From: JAIVJM01 sp963816985
Lineage (GTDB): Bacteria; Acidobacteriota; Blastocatellia; Pyrinomonadales; Pyrinomonadaceae
Direction: 5' to 3'
DNA length: 64,000 nt
Assembly: GCA_963816985.1 (NCBI GenBank)
Contig: CAWFMF010000004.1
Span: 4,216,001-4,280,000, forward strand
The notes beneath the pieces were generated by a model. That model was not told the DNA's origin. It saw only the letters and a program-made list of their open reading frames with translations, and did not search any database. Every line of letters starts with the position of its first letter. Positions within the stretch are counted from its first letter, which is position 1. This document shows positions 35,397-43,556 of the stretch, piece after piece. The position numbers and the translations under genes are program-made.

Positions 35397-36239
35397 ATGG
35401 GTCGTGCGCTGGCTGTACTCATCGGGGTCATGACACTGCTCTCGGTGTGGATGTTCACGAACGGGAAGTGGTGGTTCCCGGCCTCCATCTCGGAGCACGG
35501 GCCGGCCTACGACCAGCAGTTCATCCTGACGATCATCGTCGTCGGGGTCTCGTTCGTCGCCGCGCAGTTGGGGCTCGCCTACGCCGTCTGGAAATTTCGC
35601 GACACCGGGGGCGGCGAGCGCGCCACCTACACGCACGGCAACAACCGCGTCGAGATAGCGGGCGTCATCTTCACCACCATCGTCTTCGTGACGATTGCCT
35701 TCCTCGGCCAGAGGGTGTGGGCGAGCCTCCACTTCCAGCCCGCACCGTCTGACGCCTCGCGCGTGCGCGTCGTCGCGCAGCAGTTCCAGTGGAACTTTCA
35801 CTACGCGGGCGCGGACGGCAAGTTCGGTCGCACCGACCCGCGGATGATTAAAGACGAATCTTTGAATTACATCGGTCTCGACAGCGGCGACGCGGCCTCG
35901 GCGGACGACTCCGTCGTCTCGACGCTCGTCGCGCAGGTCAACCGGCCCGTGGAACTCAACCTCGCGGCGCGCGACGTGACGCACAGCTTCTGGGTTCCGC
36001 CCCTGCGCTTCAAGCAGGACGCCGTGCCGGGGCTCGACATCAAGGTGCACTTCACGCCGCAGAAGGCGGGCCGCTACGAGATCGCCTGCGCCGAGCTGTG
36101 CGGGCAGCAGCACTACAAGATGAAGGCCTACATGCTCGTCCTCCCGGCGGAGGAGTACGGGCCGCTCGTCGCGATGCCGCAGGCGCAGTTCCAGAAGCGC
36201 GTCACAGAGCTTTACCAGAAGTACCCCGTGACTTACTAA
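35397..36239 (+). CDS. coxB: Cytochrome c oxidase subunit II
   Basis: 280 residues. Two membrane helices (about 2-20 and 41-61, with a further hydrophobic run at ~85-103) precede a periplasmic cupredoxin domain. The CuA ligands are complete: H in VTHSFW, then CAELCGQQHYKM (C-x3-C-x3-H-x2-M). AQQFQWNFHY is the conserved aromatic electron-entry region. It receives electrons from a soluble or tethered carrier. There is no fused cytochrome c domain, so it is not caa3-like in this subunit. First of coxB-coxA-coxC-coxC-coxD. Start at ATG 35397 with GAGGAGAGAG upstream. Confidence 0.95.
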   Translation: MGRALAVLIGVMTLLSVWMFTNGKWWFPASISEHGPAYDQQFILTIIVVGVSFVAAQLGLAYAVWKFRDTGGGERATYTHGNNRVEIAGVIFTTIVFVTIAFLGQRVWASLHFQPAPSDASRVRVVAQQFQWNFHYAGADGKFGRTDPRMIKDESLNYIGLDSGDAASADDSVVSTLVAQVNRPVELNLAARDVTHSFWVPPLRFKQDAVPGLDIKVHFTPQKAGRYEIACAELCGQQHYKMKAYMLVLPAEEYGPLVAMPQAQFQKRVTELYQKYPVTY

Positions 36240-36302
36240 ACCCTTCCGAGAAGAGCGCGCCCGCGCCGGGGCCGTGTGCCGGGCGAGAGGAGTGTCACCG
36301 AG

Positions 36303-38249
36303 ATGGCAGAGGTCGAGAGCACCCACGAGACTCACGACGAAGAGGGCGGAGCCGACGCCGCCGCCCACGACACGCACGCCGCCGCCGCCGTGGGCCACGG
36401 GCACCACCACGGGCCGCCCACGGGCTTCATCCGCAAGTACATCTTCAGCATTGACCACAAGGTCATCGGCATCCAGTACCTCTTCCTCGCGCTCTTCTCG
36501 GTCTTCATCGGGATGTTCATGTCGGTGCTGATGAGGATGAACCTGACGTGGCCGGGGACTTCGTGGCCGATCCTTGAAACGCTCTTCGGCGAGGGCGCGC
36601 CGAACGGCGTGATGACGCCGGAGTTCTACCTCTCGCTCGTCACGATGCACGGCACGATGATGGTCTTCTTCGTCTTGACGACCGCGCCGCAGGGCGGCTT
36701 CGGCAACTACTTCCTGCCGATTCAAATCGGGGCGGACGACATGGCGTTCCCCTACCTCAACATGCTCTCGTTCTGGGTGACGCTCCTCGGACTCGTCGCG
36801 CTCGTGGCCGCCATCTTCGCCTCCGGCAACACGGTCGTCGGCCCGACCGGCGGGTGGACGGGCTACCCGACCCTCTCGGCCATCGGCGACAAGCTGAACG
36901 TGCCGGGGATGGGGATGGGGATGAATCTCTGGATCATCAGCATCGCCATCTTCTGCGTCGCGTCCTTACTCGGCGCGCTCAACTTCATCACGACGCTCCT
37001 CAACATGCGGACGCGCGGGATGTCTCTGATGAGGATGCCGCTGACGTGCTGGTCCTGGTTCACGACGGCAATCCTCGCGCTGCTCTCTTTCCCGGTGCTT
37101 TTGGCGGCGGGCGTCCTGCTCTTCCTCGACCGCAACGCCGGGACGAGCTTCTTCGTGCCGGGCGGATTGTCGAACGGGACGGAGGTCATTGACCATCAGG
37201 GCGGCTCGCCGATTCTGTGGCAGCACCTCTTCTGGTTCTTCGGCCACCCGGAAGTCTACATCGCCATCCTGCCGGGCATGGGCGCGACCTCGCACATCCT
37301 CTCGACGTTCGCCCGCAAGCCCATCTTCGGCTACCGCGCGATGGTCTTCGCGATGTTCGCCATCGGGCTCCTCGGCTTCTTCGTGTGGGGCCACCACATG
37401 TTCATTTCGGGGATGAACCCGACCACGGGGATGGTGTTCTCGATTCTGACTCTCTCAATCGGCGTGCCCTCGGCCATCAAGACGTTCAACTGGCTGGGGA
37501 CGCTCTGGGGCTCGCGCATCCGCTTCACGTCGCCGATGTTGTTCGCCATCGGCTTCGTCTCGCTCTTCGTCGCGGGCGGCATCACGGGGCTTGTGCTCGG
37601 CCAGACCTCGCTCGACCTCTCGATGCACGACACCTACTTCGTGCTCGCGCACTTCCACTTGGTGATGGGCGTCGCGGCCATCTTCGGGATGTTCGCGGGC
37701 GTCTACTTCTGGTTCCCGAAGATGTTCGGGCGGATGATGAGCGAGCGTCTGGGGAAGATTCACTTCTGGCCGACGCTCATCGGCGTCTACGCCATCTTCA
37801 TCCCGATGCACTCGATGGGCATCGTCGGGATGCCGCGCCGCTACTCGCAGTTCACCGAGCTGAAGGACGGCAAGTACGAGCACATCTACGAGTTCCTCAC
37901 CTCGACCGACCCGCTCGTGCTCTTCGTCACCGTCGCGGCGATAGGCACGGCCATCGCGCAGCTCATCTTCCTCTTCAACTTCTTCTGGAGCATGTTCAAG
38001 GGCGAGCGCGCCGGGGCGAACCCGTGGGAGGCGACGACGCTGGAATGGGCGACGCCCTCGCCTCCGCCGTGGGATAACTTCGGCGGCGTCGCGCCGACCG
38101 TCTACCGCGGCGCTTACGAGTTCGCCGTGCCGGGCGCGCCCGAAGATTACGTCATGCAGACGAACCCGGACGAGACGGGGCCGAACATTCCAACGCCGGG
38201 GACACAAGCGGTACAAGGGACGGGCAATGGCGACAACGGCCACAAGTAA
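36303..38249 (+). CDS. coxA: Cytochrome c oxidase subunit I (A1-type haem-copper oxidase)
   Basis: 648 residues from ATG at 36303 (GAGAGGAGTG upstream). A His/Ala-rich N-terminal extension precedes 12+ membrane helices. The CuB site and Tyr cross-link are in FFGHPEVYI; the Glu there marks the A1 D-channel. WGHHMFISG carries two more CuB histidines. HDTYFVLAHFHLVMG holds the haem ligands. It reduces O2 to water with proton pumping at the inner membrane. The last 23 bases overlap the subunit III gene, suggesting translational coupling. Confidence 0.97.
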   Translation: MAEVESTHETHDEEGGADAAAHDTHAAAAVGHGHHHGPPTGFIRKYIFSIDHKVIGIQYLFLALFSVFIGMFMSVLMRMNLTWPGTSWPILETLFGEGAPNGVMTPEFYLSLVTMHGTMMVFFVLTTAPQGGFGNYFLPIQIGADDMAFPYLNMLSFWVTLLGLVALVAAIFASGNTVVGPTGGWTGYPTLSAIGDKLNVPGMGMGMNLWIISIAIFCVASLLGALNFITTLLNMRTRGMSLMRMPLTCWSWFTTAILALLSFPVLLAAGVLLFLDRNAGTSFFVPGGLSNGTEVIDHQGGSPILWQHLFWFFGHPEVYIAILPGMGATSHILSTFARKPIFGYRAMVFAMFAIGLLGFFVWGHHMFISGMNPTTGMVFSILTLSIGVPSAIKTFNWLGTLWGSRIRFTSPMLFAIGFVSLFVAGGITGLVLGQTSLDLSMHDTYFVLAHFHLVMGVAAIFGMFAGVYFWFPKMFGRMMSERLGKIHFWPTLIGVYAIFIPMHSMGIVGMPRRYSQFTELKDGKYEHIYEFLTSTDPLVLFVTVAAIGTAIAQLIFLFNFFWSMFKGERAGANPWEATTLEWATPSPPPWDNFGGVAPTVYRGAYEFAVPGAPEDYVMQTNPDETGPNIPTPGTQAVQGTGNGDNGHK

Positions 38250-38958
38250 CGCTCAGACCATCGAGCCGACCGCGAAGGGCACGGCGACCGACGCGGCGAC
38301 GTGGCGCGGGGGACGCGGCGCGCCCGGCCCGAACGGCAAGAATGGGCCGAATGATGGGGGCGGCCCCGGCGGCGGCGGCGAGCCGAGGAAGTGGACGCCC
38401 GACCGTTACCGCATCGGCGTCCTTGTCGGCATCGCTTCGATACTGATGATGTTCACGGCGCTGGCGAGCGCGTACATCGTCCGTTCGGGCCTGCCCGGCT
38501 CGGTGGACTGGCGCGGGATGAACGTGCCGCCCTTAGTCTGGGTGAGCACGGCGCTCATCATCCTCAGCAGTCTGACCATCAGCCGCGCTCAGAAGTCTCT
38601 CAGGAGCGCGGATGAGGGCGCTTACGGTCGCTGGCTGGGGCTGACCTTGTTGCTGGGAGTCGGCTTCCTCGCCTCGCAGCTCCTGGCGTGGCGGCAGCTC
38701 GTCGCCGAAGGCGTCTACCTGAGGTCGAACCCGCACAGCTCTTTCTTCTACGTGCTGACGGCGCTCCACGGCTTGCACCTTCTGGGCGGCATCCTTGGGC
38801 TCTCGTACTTGCTCTTCTTCGCTAAAGCCGCGCGGAGCCGCGCGACGGCGGTGTTCGACGTGAAGCGGCGGGCGTTGACCGACGTGGTGGCGATCTACTG
38901 GCACTTCATGGACGGGCTGTGGGTCTTTCTCTTCTTACTCCTTTTTCTCTGGAGGTGA
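38227..38958 (+). CDS. coxC: Cytochrome c oxidase subunit III, first paralogue
   Basis: 243 residues. A Gly/Pro-rich disordered N-terminus (~1-57) leads to five helices. Subunit III features are seen: MFTALASAYIVRSG, ITLALLHGLHLLGG-like (LTALHGLHLLGGILGL) and a final YWHFMDGLWVFLFLLLFLW helix. It starts inside coxA by 23 bases. It is followed five bases later by a second subunit III gene, so the operon carries two related copies. Probably stabilises CuB site integrity and proton uptake in the oxidase. Confidence 0.9.
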   Translation: MATTATSNAQTIEPTAKGTATDAATWRGGRGAPGPNGKNGPNDGGGPGGGGEPRKWTPDRYRIGVLVGIASILMMFTALASAYIVRSGLPGSVDWRGMNVPPLVWVSTALIILSSLTISRAQKSLRSADEGAYGRWLGLTLLLGVGFLASQLLAWRQLVAEGVYLRSNPHSSFFYVLTALHGLHLLGGILGLSYLLFFAKAARSRATAVFDVKRRALTDVVAIYWHFMDGLWVFLFLLLFLWR

Positions 38959-38963
38959 GGCTG

Positions 38964-39638
38964 TTGAGCACCGAAGCGCACGCGGAGAGGTTGACGGGGA
39001 CGGAATGGGACGGCGGGGCTCTGCCCTACCGCGTCGGCCATCGCAAGTTGGGGATGTGGCTCTTCATCGTCTCGGACGCGATGACGTTCTCGGCGATGCT
39101 CATCGCCTACAGCTACGCGCGCGCGTCGAGCGAGGCGTGGCCGACGCCGTTCCCGTTCTCGCCCTCCATCCTCTTCTCGACGACGATGACGCTCTGCCTG
39201 CTGGCGTCGAGCTTCACGATGGTGATGGCCGTGAGGGCTTCGGCGCACAACCGTCTGAAGTCCGCGCGCCGCTGGATAGGGGCGACGATGGTCGGCGGCC
39301 TCGCCTTCCTCGTCCTCCACTTGATCGAGTGGAAGCACCTCATAGACGACGGCCTCCGCCCCTTCCGCCTCGCGCACGAGATGGCCGAGAGGTGGCCCAC
39401 GGCCCCGCCGCTCTTCGGCGCGAGCTTCTTCGCGATCACGGGCCTCCACATGTTCCACGTCCTGACGGGCGTGCTCTACCTCGGCTTCATCGCGCTCCGC
39501 ATCTCGAAGACGCGCCACGAGGACGTGGAGATCAGCGGGCTCTACTGGCACTTCGTTGACCTCGTGTGGATGTTCGTCTTCCCGCTCATCTACCTGATGT
39601 CGGTGGACATGACGGGCGGCGGCGGCGGCGCGCACTAA
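38964..39638 (+). CDS. Cytochrome c oxidase subunit III, second paralogue
   Basis: 224 residues from TTG at 38964, selected for GGAGGTGAG just upstream; an open frame extends to 38919 within the preceding gene. The body shows LGMWLFIVSDAMTFSAMLIAYSYARA, then FFAITGLHMFHVLTGVLYLGF and a final ISGLYWHFVDLVWMFVFPLIYL, all canonical subunit III. It is a more typical subunit III than the first copy because helix 1-2 (FIVSDAMTFSAML) is intact. Two adjacent copies may be alternatives or both be built into the oxidase. Confidence 0.9.
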   Translation: MSTEAHAERLTGTEWDGGALPYRVGHRKLGMWLFIVSDAMTFSAMLIAYSYARASSEAWPTPFPFSPSILFSTTMTLCLLASSFTMVMAVRASAHNRLKSARRWIGATMVGGLAFLVLHLIEWKHLIDDGLRPFRLAHEMAERWPTAPPLFGASFFAITGLHMFHVLTGVLYLGFIALRISKTRHEDVEISGLYWHFVDLVWMFVFPLIYLMSVDMTGGGGGAH

Positions 39639-39692
39639 AGGCGCGGTCGGCTGTAGACTTTGGACGAAAGGCTTTCGGAGGAAGGCGGCGAG

Positions 39693-40304
39693 ATGGCTCT
39701 CGAATCAATCAGAGGCTTGGCGAAGAAGACGGACTTCATCCTGATGGGGCTGTGCGTGCTTTTGGCGGCGGGCTTCCTCGTGCTCGCCGGGTCGAACGTC
39801 GCGCGGGCGGGGAACTTCCTGACGATTGACAGCCTCTTCTTCAGCATCGTGTGCCTGCTTTTGGCGTTGACCTTCATCGTCATCCCGGCGCTGACGCTGC
39901 GCGAGCGCGGGATGCTCCAGAACCCGTTCGCCATCGGCGAAGGAGTCCCCCCGGCGCGCGCCGCCGAGGACGTGCACTTCGAGGGGAGCACCAAGCTCTT
40001 CTTATACGTCCTGATTGCGCTCTTGGTGCTGACGTTGGTCGAGGTCTTGCTCGCCTATTTCGAAGTTCCCCTGACGCTGATGCTGACCATCCTGATCGGG
40101 CTCTCGCTCATCAAGGCGGCGCTCATCATGGCCTACTTCATGCACCTCCGTTTCGAGCGCATGAGCCTCGTGCTGACGCTCGTGCCCATCATGGTGGTCT
40201 GCATCTGCCTCTTCTTCGTCTTCTTCCCCGACAGCCAAAGGTCACACGACCTGCGCTCGAACCCCGCCGCCGGACACGCGACCGAAGGAGGGGCGGCGCA
40301 CTGA
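39693..40304 (+). CDS. Cytochrome c oxidase subunit IV (prokaryotic CyoD/CtaF-like)
   Basis: 203 residues from ATG 39693, with GGAGGAAGG upstream. Five hydrophobic segments: two N-terminal helices (an unusual extension) and three C-terminal helices that match prokaryotic oxidase subunit IV, with LTILIGLSLIKAALIMAYFMHLRFE as the clearest signature. The C-terminus is His/Asp-rich and hydrophilic. It is thought to aid assembly of the CuB site. The N-terminal part (~1-100) is longer than normal subunit IV (about 100 residues), so this may be a fusion with an unrelated two-helix protein. Confidence 0.82.
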   Translation: MALESIRGLAKKTDFILMGLCVLLAAGFLVLAGSNVARAGNFLTIDSLFFSIVCLLLALTFIVIPALTLRERGMLQNPFAIGEGVPPARAAEDVHFEGSTKLFLYVLIALLVLTLVEVLLAYFEVPLTLMLTILIGLSLIKAALIMAYFMHLRFERMSLVLTLVPIMVVCICLFFVFFPDSQRSHDLRSNPAAGHATEGGAAH

Positions 40305-40313
40305 GTTGAACGG

Positions 40314-40580
40314 ATGAGAAAGAGCCTGACGACATCTTACGAAGTCACGCGCGCCGCCTTGTTCGCGGCGCTCGTCTTCGTCGCCGTGTCCGTCTTCACG
40401 GCGGGCGGCGCGTTCGCGCAGTGCGCGCTCTGCCGGACGGCGCTCGAAGACGGGAACGGCGTGACGGCGCGGACGATGAACCTCGGCATCGTCGTCCTCC
40501 TCATCCCGCCGGTGGCCATCTTCTGCACCATCTTCGCCGTGGCCTACCGGAAGGGGAAAGGCACGGACGGCGAATCCTGA
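40314..40580 (+). CDS. Small secreted or membrane protein with CxxC
   Basis: 88 residues. An N-terminal hydrophobic segment (~13-34, ending GAFAQ) looks like a cleavable signal. It is followed by CALC and a second helix (~59-79) with a basic end. Function not recognised. It starts nine bases after the oxidase subunit IV stop and so shares its operon. A role in oxidase copper loading or assembly is possible, resting only on the CxxC and location. Confidence 0.65.
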   Translation: MRKSLTTSYEVTRAALFAALVFVAVSVFTAGGAFAQCALCRTALEDGNGVTARTMNLGIVVLLIPPVAIFCTIFAVAYRKGKGTDGES

Positions 40581-40664
40581 GCCTTCGGGCGGACGTGCGA
40601 ACGAAGTTGCGCTCGCGGCGAGCATGAAGCAGTCGCCTTTACTACTCAGTCGGACTTGAAAGAC

Positions 40665-40901
40665 ATGGCAGACGAGATCGTCCCGGCAGTTGACATCGAA
40701 TGGCAGACCATCCGCGGTCGCGCCTGCCCGAAGTGCGGCGGCAAGGTCATCCCCTCCGACCGCGCCATCTACCAGAGCGCCGCAGACCCTTCGGCGGTCT
40801 TCCCCGCGTGGCAGTGCGAGCGTTGCGGCTACGAAGAGCTGGGCGAGAAGAAGGCCGCCGCCCCCAAACCGGCGCACCCGCCGAAGAAAGGCGAGTCATG
40901 A
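40665..40901 (+). CDS. Small zinc-ribbon protein
   Basis: 78 residues from ATG 40665. Two CxxC knuckles (CPKCGG and CERCGY) about 30 residues apart form a zinc ribbon. The rest is Lys/Pro-rich and hydrophilic. No DNA-binding helix is evident. The stop overlaps the next start as ATGA, indicating translational coupling to the SnoaL-like gene. Role unknown; its presence in the oxidase cluster could be incidental. Confidence 0.7.
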   Translation: MADEIVPAVDIEWQTIRGRACPKCGGKVIPSDRAIYQSAADPSAVFPAWQCERCGYEELGEKKAAAPKPAHPPKKGES

Positions 40902-41305
40902 GCGAAGAGCAGAACCAGCAGACCGTGCAGGGACTTTACGAGGCGTTCGGGCGCGGCGACGTGCCCACGATGCTCGCAGCCCTCTCCGACGACGTTGACT
41001 GGCGTCTTGACGGCCCCGCGAGCGTCCCCTACTTCGGCCAGTTCAAAGGGCACGGCGGCGTCGTGGACTTCCTCACGAAGCTCGGCTCGAACGTCGAGAT
41101 GGAACGCTTCGAGCCGCGCGAGTTCATCGCGAAGGGCGACAAGGTAGTCGTCCTCGGCGGCGAGCGCGGGCGCGTCAAGTCAACGGGCCAAGCCTTCGAC
41201 AACGAGTGGGCGATGGTCTTCACCTTCAAAGACGGGAAGGTTACGAGCTTCCGCTCTTACGAGGATTCCGGCGCGGTCGCCGGGGCGTTCGCGCCCAAGG
41301 GGTGA
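40898..41305 (+). CDS. SnoaL-like / NTF2-fold ketosteroid isomerase-related protein
   Basis: 135 residues from ATG at 40898, overlapping the zinc-ribbon stop. The pattern NQQTVQGLYEAFGRGDVPTMLAAL...DDVDWRLDGP, then GHGGVVDFL and a closing WAMVFTFKDGKVTSFRSYED is the SnoaL-like fold. Members bind small hydrophobic ligands or act as isomerases/hydrolases; many are uncharacterised. No catalytic dyad can be asserted. Six bases separate it from the following small gene. Confidence 0.85.
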   Translation: MSEEQNQQTVQGLYEAFGRGDVPTMLAALSDDVDWRLDGPASVPYFGQFKGHGGVVDFLTKLGSNVEMERFEPREFIAKGDKVVVLGGERGRVKSTGQAFDNEWAMVFTFKDGKVTSFRSYEDSGAVAGAFAPKG

Positions 41306-41311
41306 GGTGGC

Positions 41312-41536
41312 GTGGACGAGCTGTCGCTTCGCGTCTTACGAATGTTCGGCGAGATGGGCAAGGAGTCGCTCGACCTCCACGAGTTGTTCGAGGCCGGTGG
41401 CAACGACCCCGACGCGCGCCGCGAGGTCTTCTTCGCCGTCGAGCGGATGGTTAATGAAGGGCTGCTCGAAGAGCGCGGCAACGACTTCTACGCGCTGACG
41501 GAAGCGGGGCGACTGAGGGCCGAAGGGGAGCTTTAA
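41312..41536 (+). CDS. Small winged-helix-like protein
   Basis: 74 residues from GTG. The pattern LRVLRMFGEMGKESLDLHELFEAG, then EVFFAVERMVNEGLLEERGNDFYALTEAGRLRAEG resembles a minimal winged helix (helix-helix-strand with G-L-L/turn). It may be a regulator or a protein-protein adaptor. The GTG follows GGGGTGAG and lies six bases after the SnoaL-like stop. Confidence 0.6.
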   Translation: MDELSLRVLRMFGEMGKESLDLHELFEAGGNDPDARREVFFAVERMVNEGLLEERGNDFYALTEAGRLRAEGEL

Positions 41537-41584
41537 GAAGTTCGCGCGAGACGGTAGGTATCGCCGCGCGCGCGAAATTGTTTT

Positions 41585-42010
41585 ATGAACGATTCCATCC
41601 TGCCGCACCTGAACGCGGCACTGAACGCCACCAGCTTCGTCTTCCTCGCCTTCGGGTTCTACTTCATCCGTCGGAGGAACATCAAGGCCCACGTCATCTG
41701 CATGGTCTCGGCGCTCTCGGTCTCGGTGCTCTTCCTCATCTCCTACGTCATCTACCACTACAACTACGGCTCGGTGCGTTTCAAAGGGGAGGGCTTCGTG
41801 CGCCCCTTGTACTTGACGATCCTTTTGACGCACGTCGTGCTGGCAATCGTCATCGTGCCGCTGGTCGTCATGACGCTCCGCCGAGCCCTGCGGCGCGACT
41901 TCATCCGTCATCGAAAGATTGCGCGTTGGACGTACCCGCTCTGGGTTTACGTCTCGGTGACGGGCGTCTTCGTCTACATCATGCTTTACCGACTTTATCC
42001 GCCGGGCTAG
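41585..42010 (+). CDS. DUF420 membrane protein (oxidase-associated, CtaM/YozB-like)
   Basis: 141 residues with four membrane helices. The start LPHLNAALNATSFVFLAFGFYFIRR, the histidine-containing KAHVICMVSALSVSVLFLISYVIYHY and RHRKIARWTYPLWVYVSVTGVFVYIMLY are the DUF420 signature. Homologues sit next to haem-copper oxidase operons; the B. subtilis or S. aureus relatives are implicated in oxidase maturation (haem A stage), which agrees with the location. Several conserved histidines could bind haem or copper. Confidence 0.88.
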   Translation: MNDSILPHLNAALNATSFVFLAFGFYFIRRRNIKAHVICMVSALSVSVLFLISYVIYHYNYGSVRFKGEGFVRPLYLTILLTHVVLAIVIVPLVVMTLRRALRRDFIRHRKIARWTYPLWVYVSVTGVFVYIMLYRLYPPG

Positions 42011-42025
42011 GAAGGGAAGAGGGTT

Positions 42026-42917
42026 TTGCGGCCCACCGTGAGCGAGAACGGGAGCAGTCATGCGGGCGACGCGCCGAAGGCAGACGCCGACGCGTCGTCG
42101 CCGGGACGGAGGCGTGCGCCGTGGCCGCTCATGGTCGTGGCGTCGCTCTTCATCGTCGTCCCGTTCCTCGCGTGGTACGGAACATGGTTCGGTCGGACGC
42201 TCGACGACGACGAGATAGAAAAATACCTCTCGGAAGGGAAGCCGCGCCACGCGCAGCACGCGCTCTCGCAGGTGGCCGAGCGCGTGATTGCGGGCGACGC
42301 GAGCGCCGCGCGCTTCTACCCGCAGGTGCTGAAGATGGCGGAGAGCCCGACGGCGGATTTGCGGATGACGGCGGCGTGGGTGATGGGCCTCGAACACAAG
42401 TCGGAGGAGTTCCACGCGGCGCTTCGTCGCCTGCTCATGGACGGCGAGCCGATAGTCCGTCGCAACGCCGCGCTCGCGCTCGTCCGCTACGGCGACGCGG
42501 CGGCGCGTCCCGAACTTTTGGAGATGCTGCGTCCCTTGGAAGTGAAGGCGACGGCGGACGGGCAAGGCCATGACGGCGCTCTCGGTGGGGACTCCCGTCA
42601 AGAGGGAATCGCTGCTCGTGAGGTACGAGGCCGGGCCGAATCAACTGGAAGAGGCGCGCTCGCCGCTGCCGGGCAGAGTCGAGCAGGCGTTCGTCAAAGA
42701 GGGCGACCAGTTCCGCGCCGGAGACCGGCTCTTCGTCATCTCGCCGGACGCCGAGCAGTTGAGGGACGCGCTCATCGGCCTCTCCTACTTGGGCGAAGAG
42801 TCGGACGCGCCGGAGGTCGAACGCTACGCGCGCGGCGGCGAGGGGACGCCGGAGGCCGTCAAAGCGCAGGCCGCGCGAACACTTGAGTCAATCAAGAGTC
42901 GCGCGGCCCGTAAGTAA
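42026..42917 (+). CDS. Membrane-anchored HEAT-repeat protein with a lipoyl-like domain, one-base frameshift
   Basis: The frame from TTG 42026 encodes a membrane helix (~30-50) and HEAT-like helices (FHAALRRLLMDGEPIVRRNAALALVRYGDAAARPELLEML). At about 42558 the frame breaks in GACGGGCAAGG. Dropping one G gives ADGKAMTALSVGTPVKRESL..., leading into the 42570-42917 frame. The total is 892 bases, one more than 297 codons. The C-terminal part, SPLPGRVEQAFVKEGDQFRAGDRLFVISPD, looks like a barrel-sandwich (biotinyl/lipoyl-like) unit of HlyD type, followed by another helical pair. Fusion of HEAT repeats with such a domain is unusual. Role unknown, but it sits at the end of the oxidase cluster. Confidence 0.7.
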
Positions 42918-42937
42918 AAAGTTGATGAAGGCGTCGC

Positions 42938-43312
42938 TTAGCCTTGTGGCGGAGGCGGGGGCGCGTCGGGGAGCGTGACGCCGTGGATGGCCTCCCAGTC
43001 ATCGGTCGGAACCATCTCGATGGCGTCCCACGGGCAGCCGTCGAGGAATGCGCCGTCCGGCCCCTTGCTGATGCACTTCTGGCAGCCGATGCAGAGGTAA
43101 GGGTCAACCTCGATGCGACCGAAGGGCGGGTGGTCTTCGTCCGGGACCCAGAACATGCAGCCTTCGATGGGGCAATACTCGATGCACGCGGGCGAGCCCG
43201 CGCAGCCCGTGCAGCAGTCGGTCGTGATGGCGAGGATGCGCGGCCTCTTCTTCCGCGTCGCCTTACCGTCGCCTTCCGACATCGGCCAGTGCTTCTCGAT
43301 GATTTCGATCAT
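42938..43312 (-). CDS. Ferredoxin-like two-cluster iron-sulfur protein
   Basis: 124 residues from ATG 43312. The cysteine pattern CCTGCAGSPACIEYCP and then CIGCQKCISKGPDGAFLDGCPWDAI fits two [4Fe-4S] or mixed clusters. A 30-residue basic N-terminus and a Pro-rich C-terminus flank the core. GCMFWVPDEDHPPFGRIEVDP is an unusual insert between the clusters. It probably donates electrons to an unidentified oxidoreductase. It is convergent with the HEAT-repeat gene; the 43313-43556 gap upstream holds only the divergent regulatory region. Confidence 0.85.
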   Translation of the reverse strand: MIEIIEKHWPMSEGDGKATRKKRPRILAITTDCCTGCAGSPACIEYCPIEGCMFWVPDEDHPPFGRIEVDPYLCIGCQKCISKGPDGAFLDGCPWDAIEMVPTDDWEAIHGVTLPDAPPPPPQG

Positions 43313-43556
43313 GCCGTCAGTGCCCGCCTCAACGCACGAAGTCTTAAGACGTTCGCACTTTAACACGTCCCGCGCGTCCGGCTCAATAAGCTTTTCTCGC
43401 GGAGTGGCCGCCGGTTCGTGATAAAATCCGGCGTATCTTGCATCAACATTTTCGCCGTCCGCGCGGACGAGACTTTTAAAGCCTGAAGGCCGTGGAAAGG
43501 CGGCCAGCAGCGCACGTGGCTTCGCGGCTCCGGGGCGCTCGAAAACCGAATCGCAT

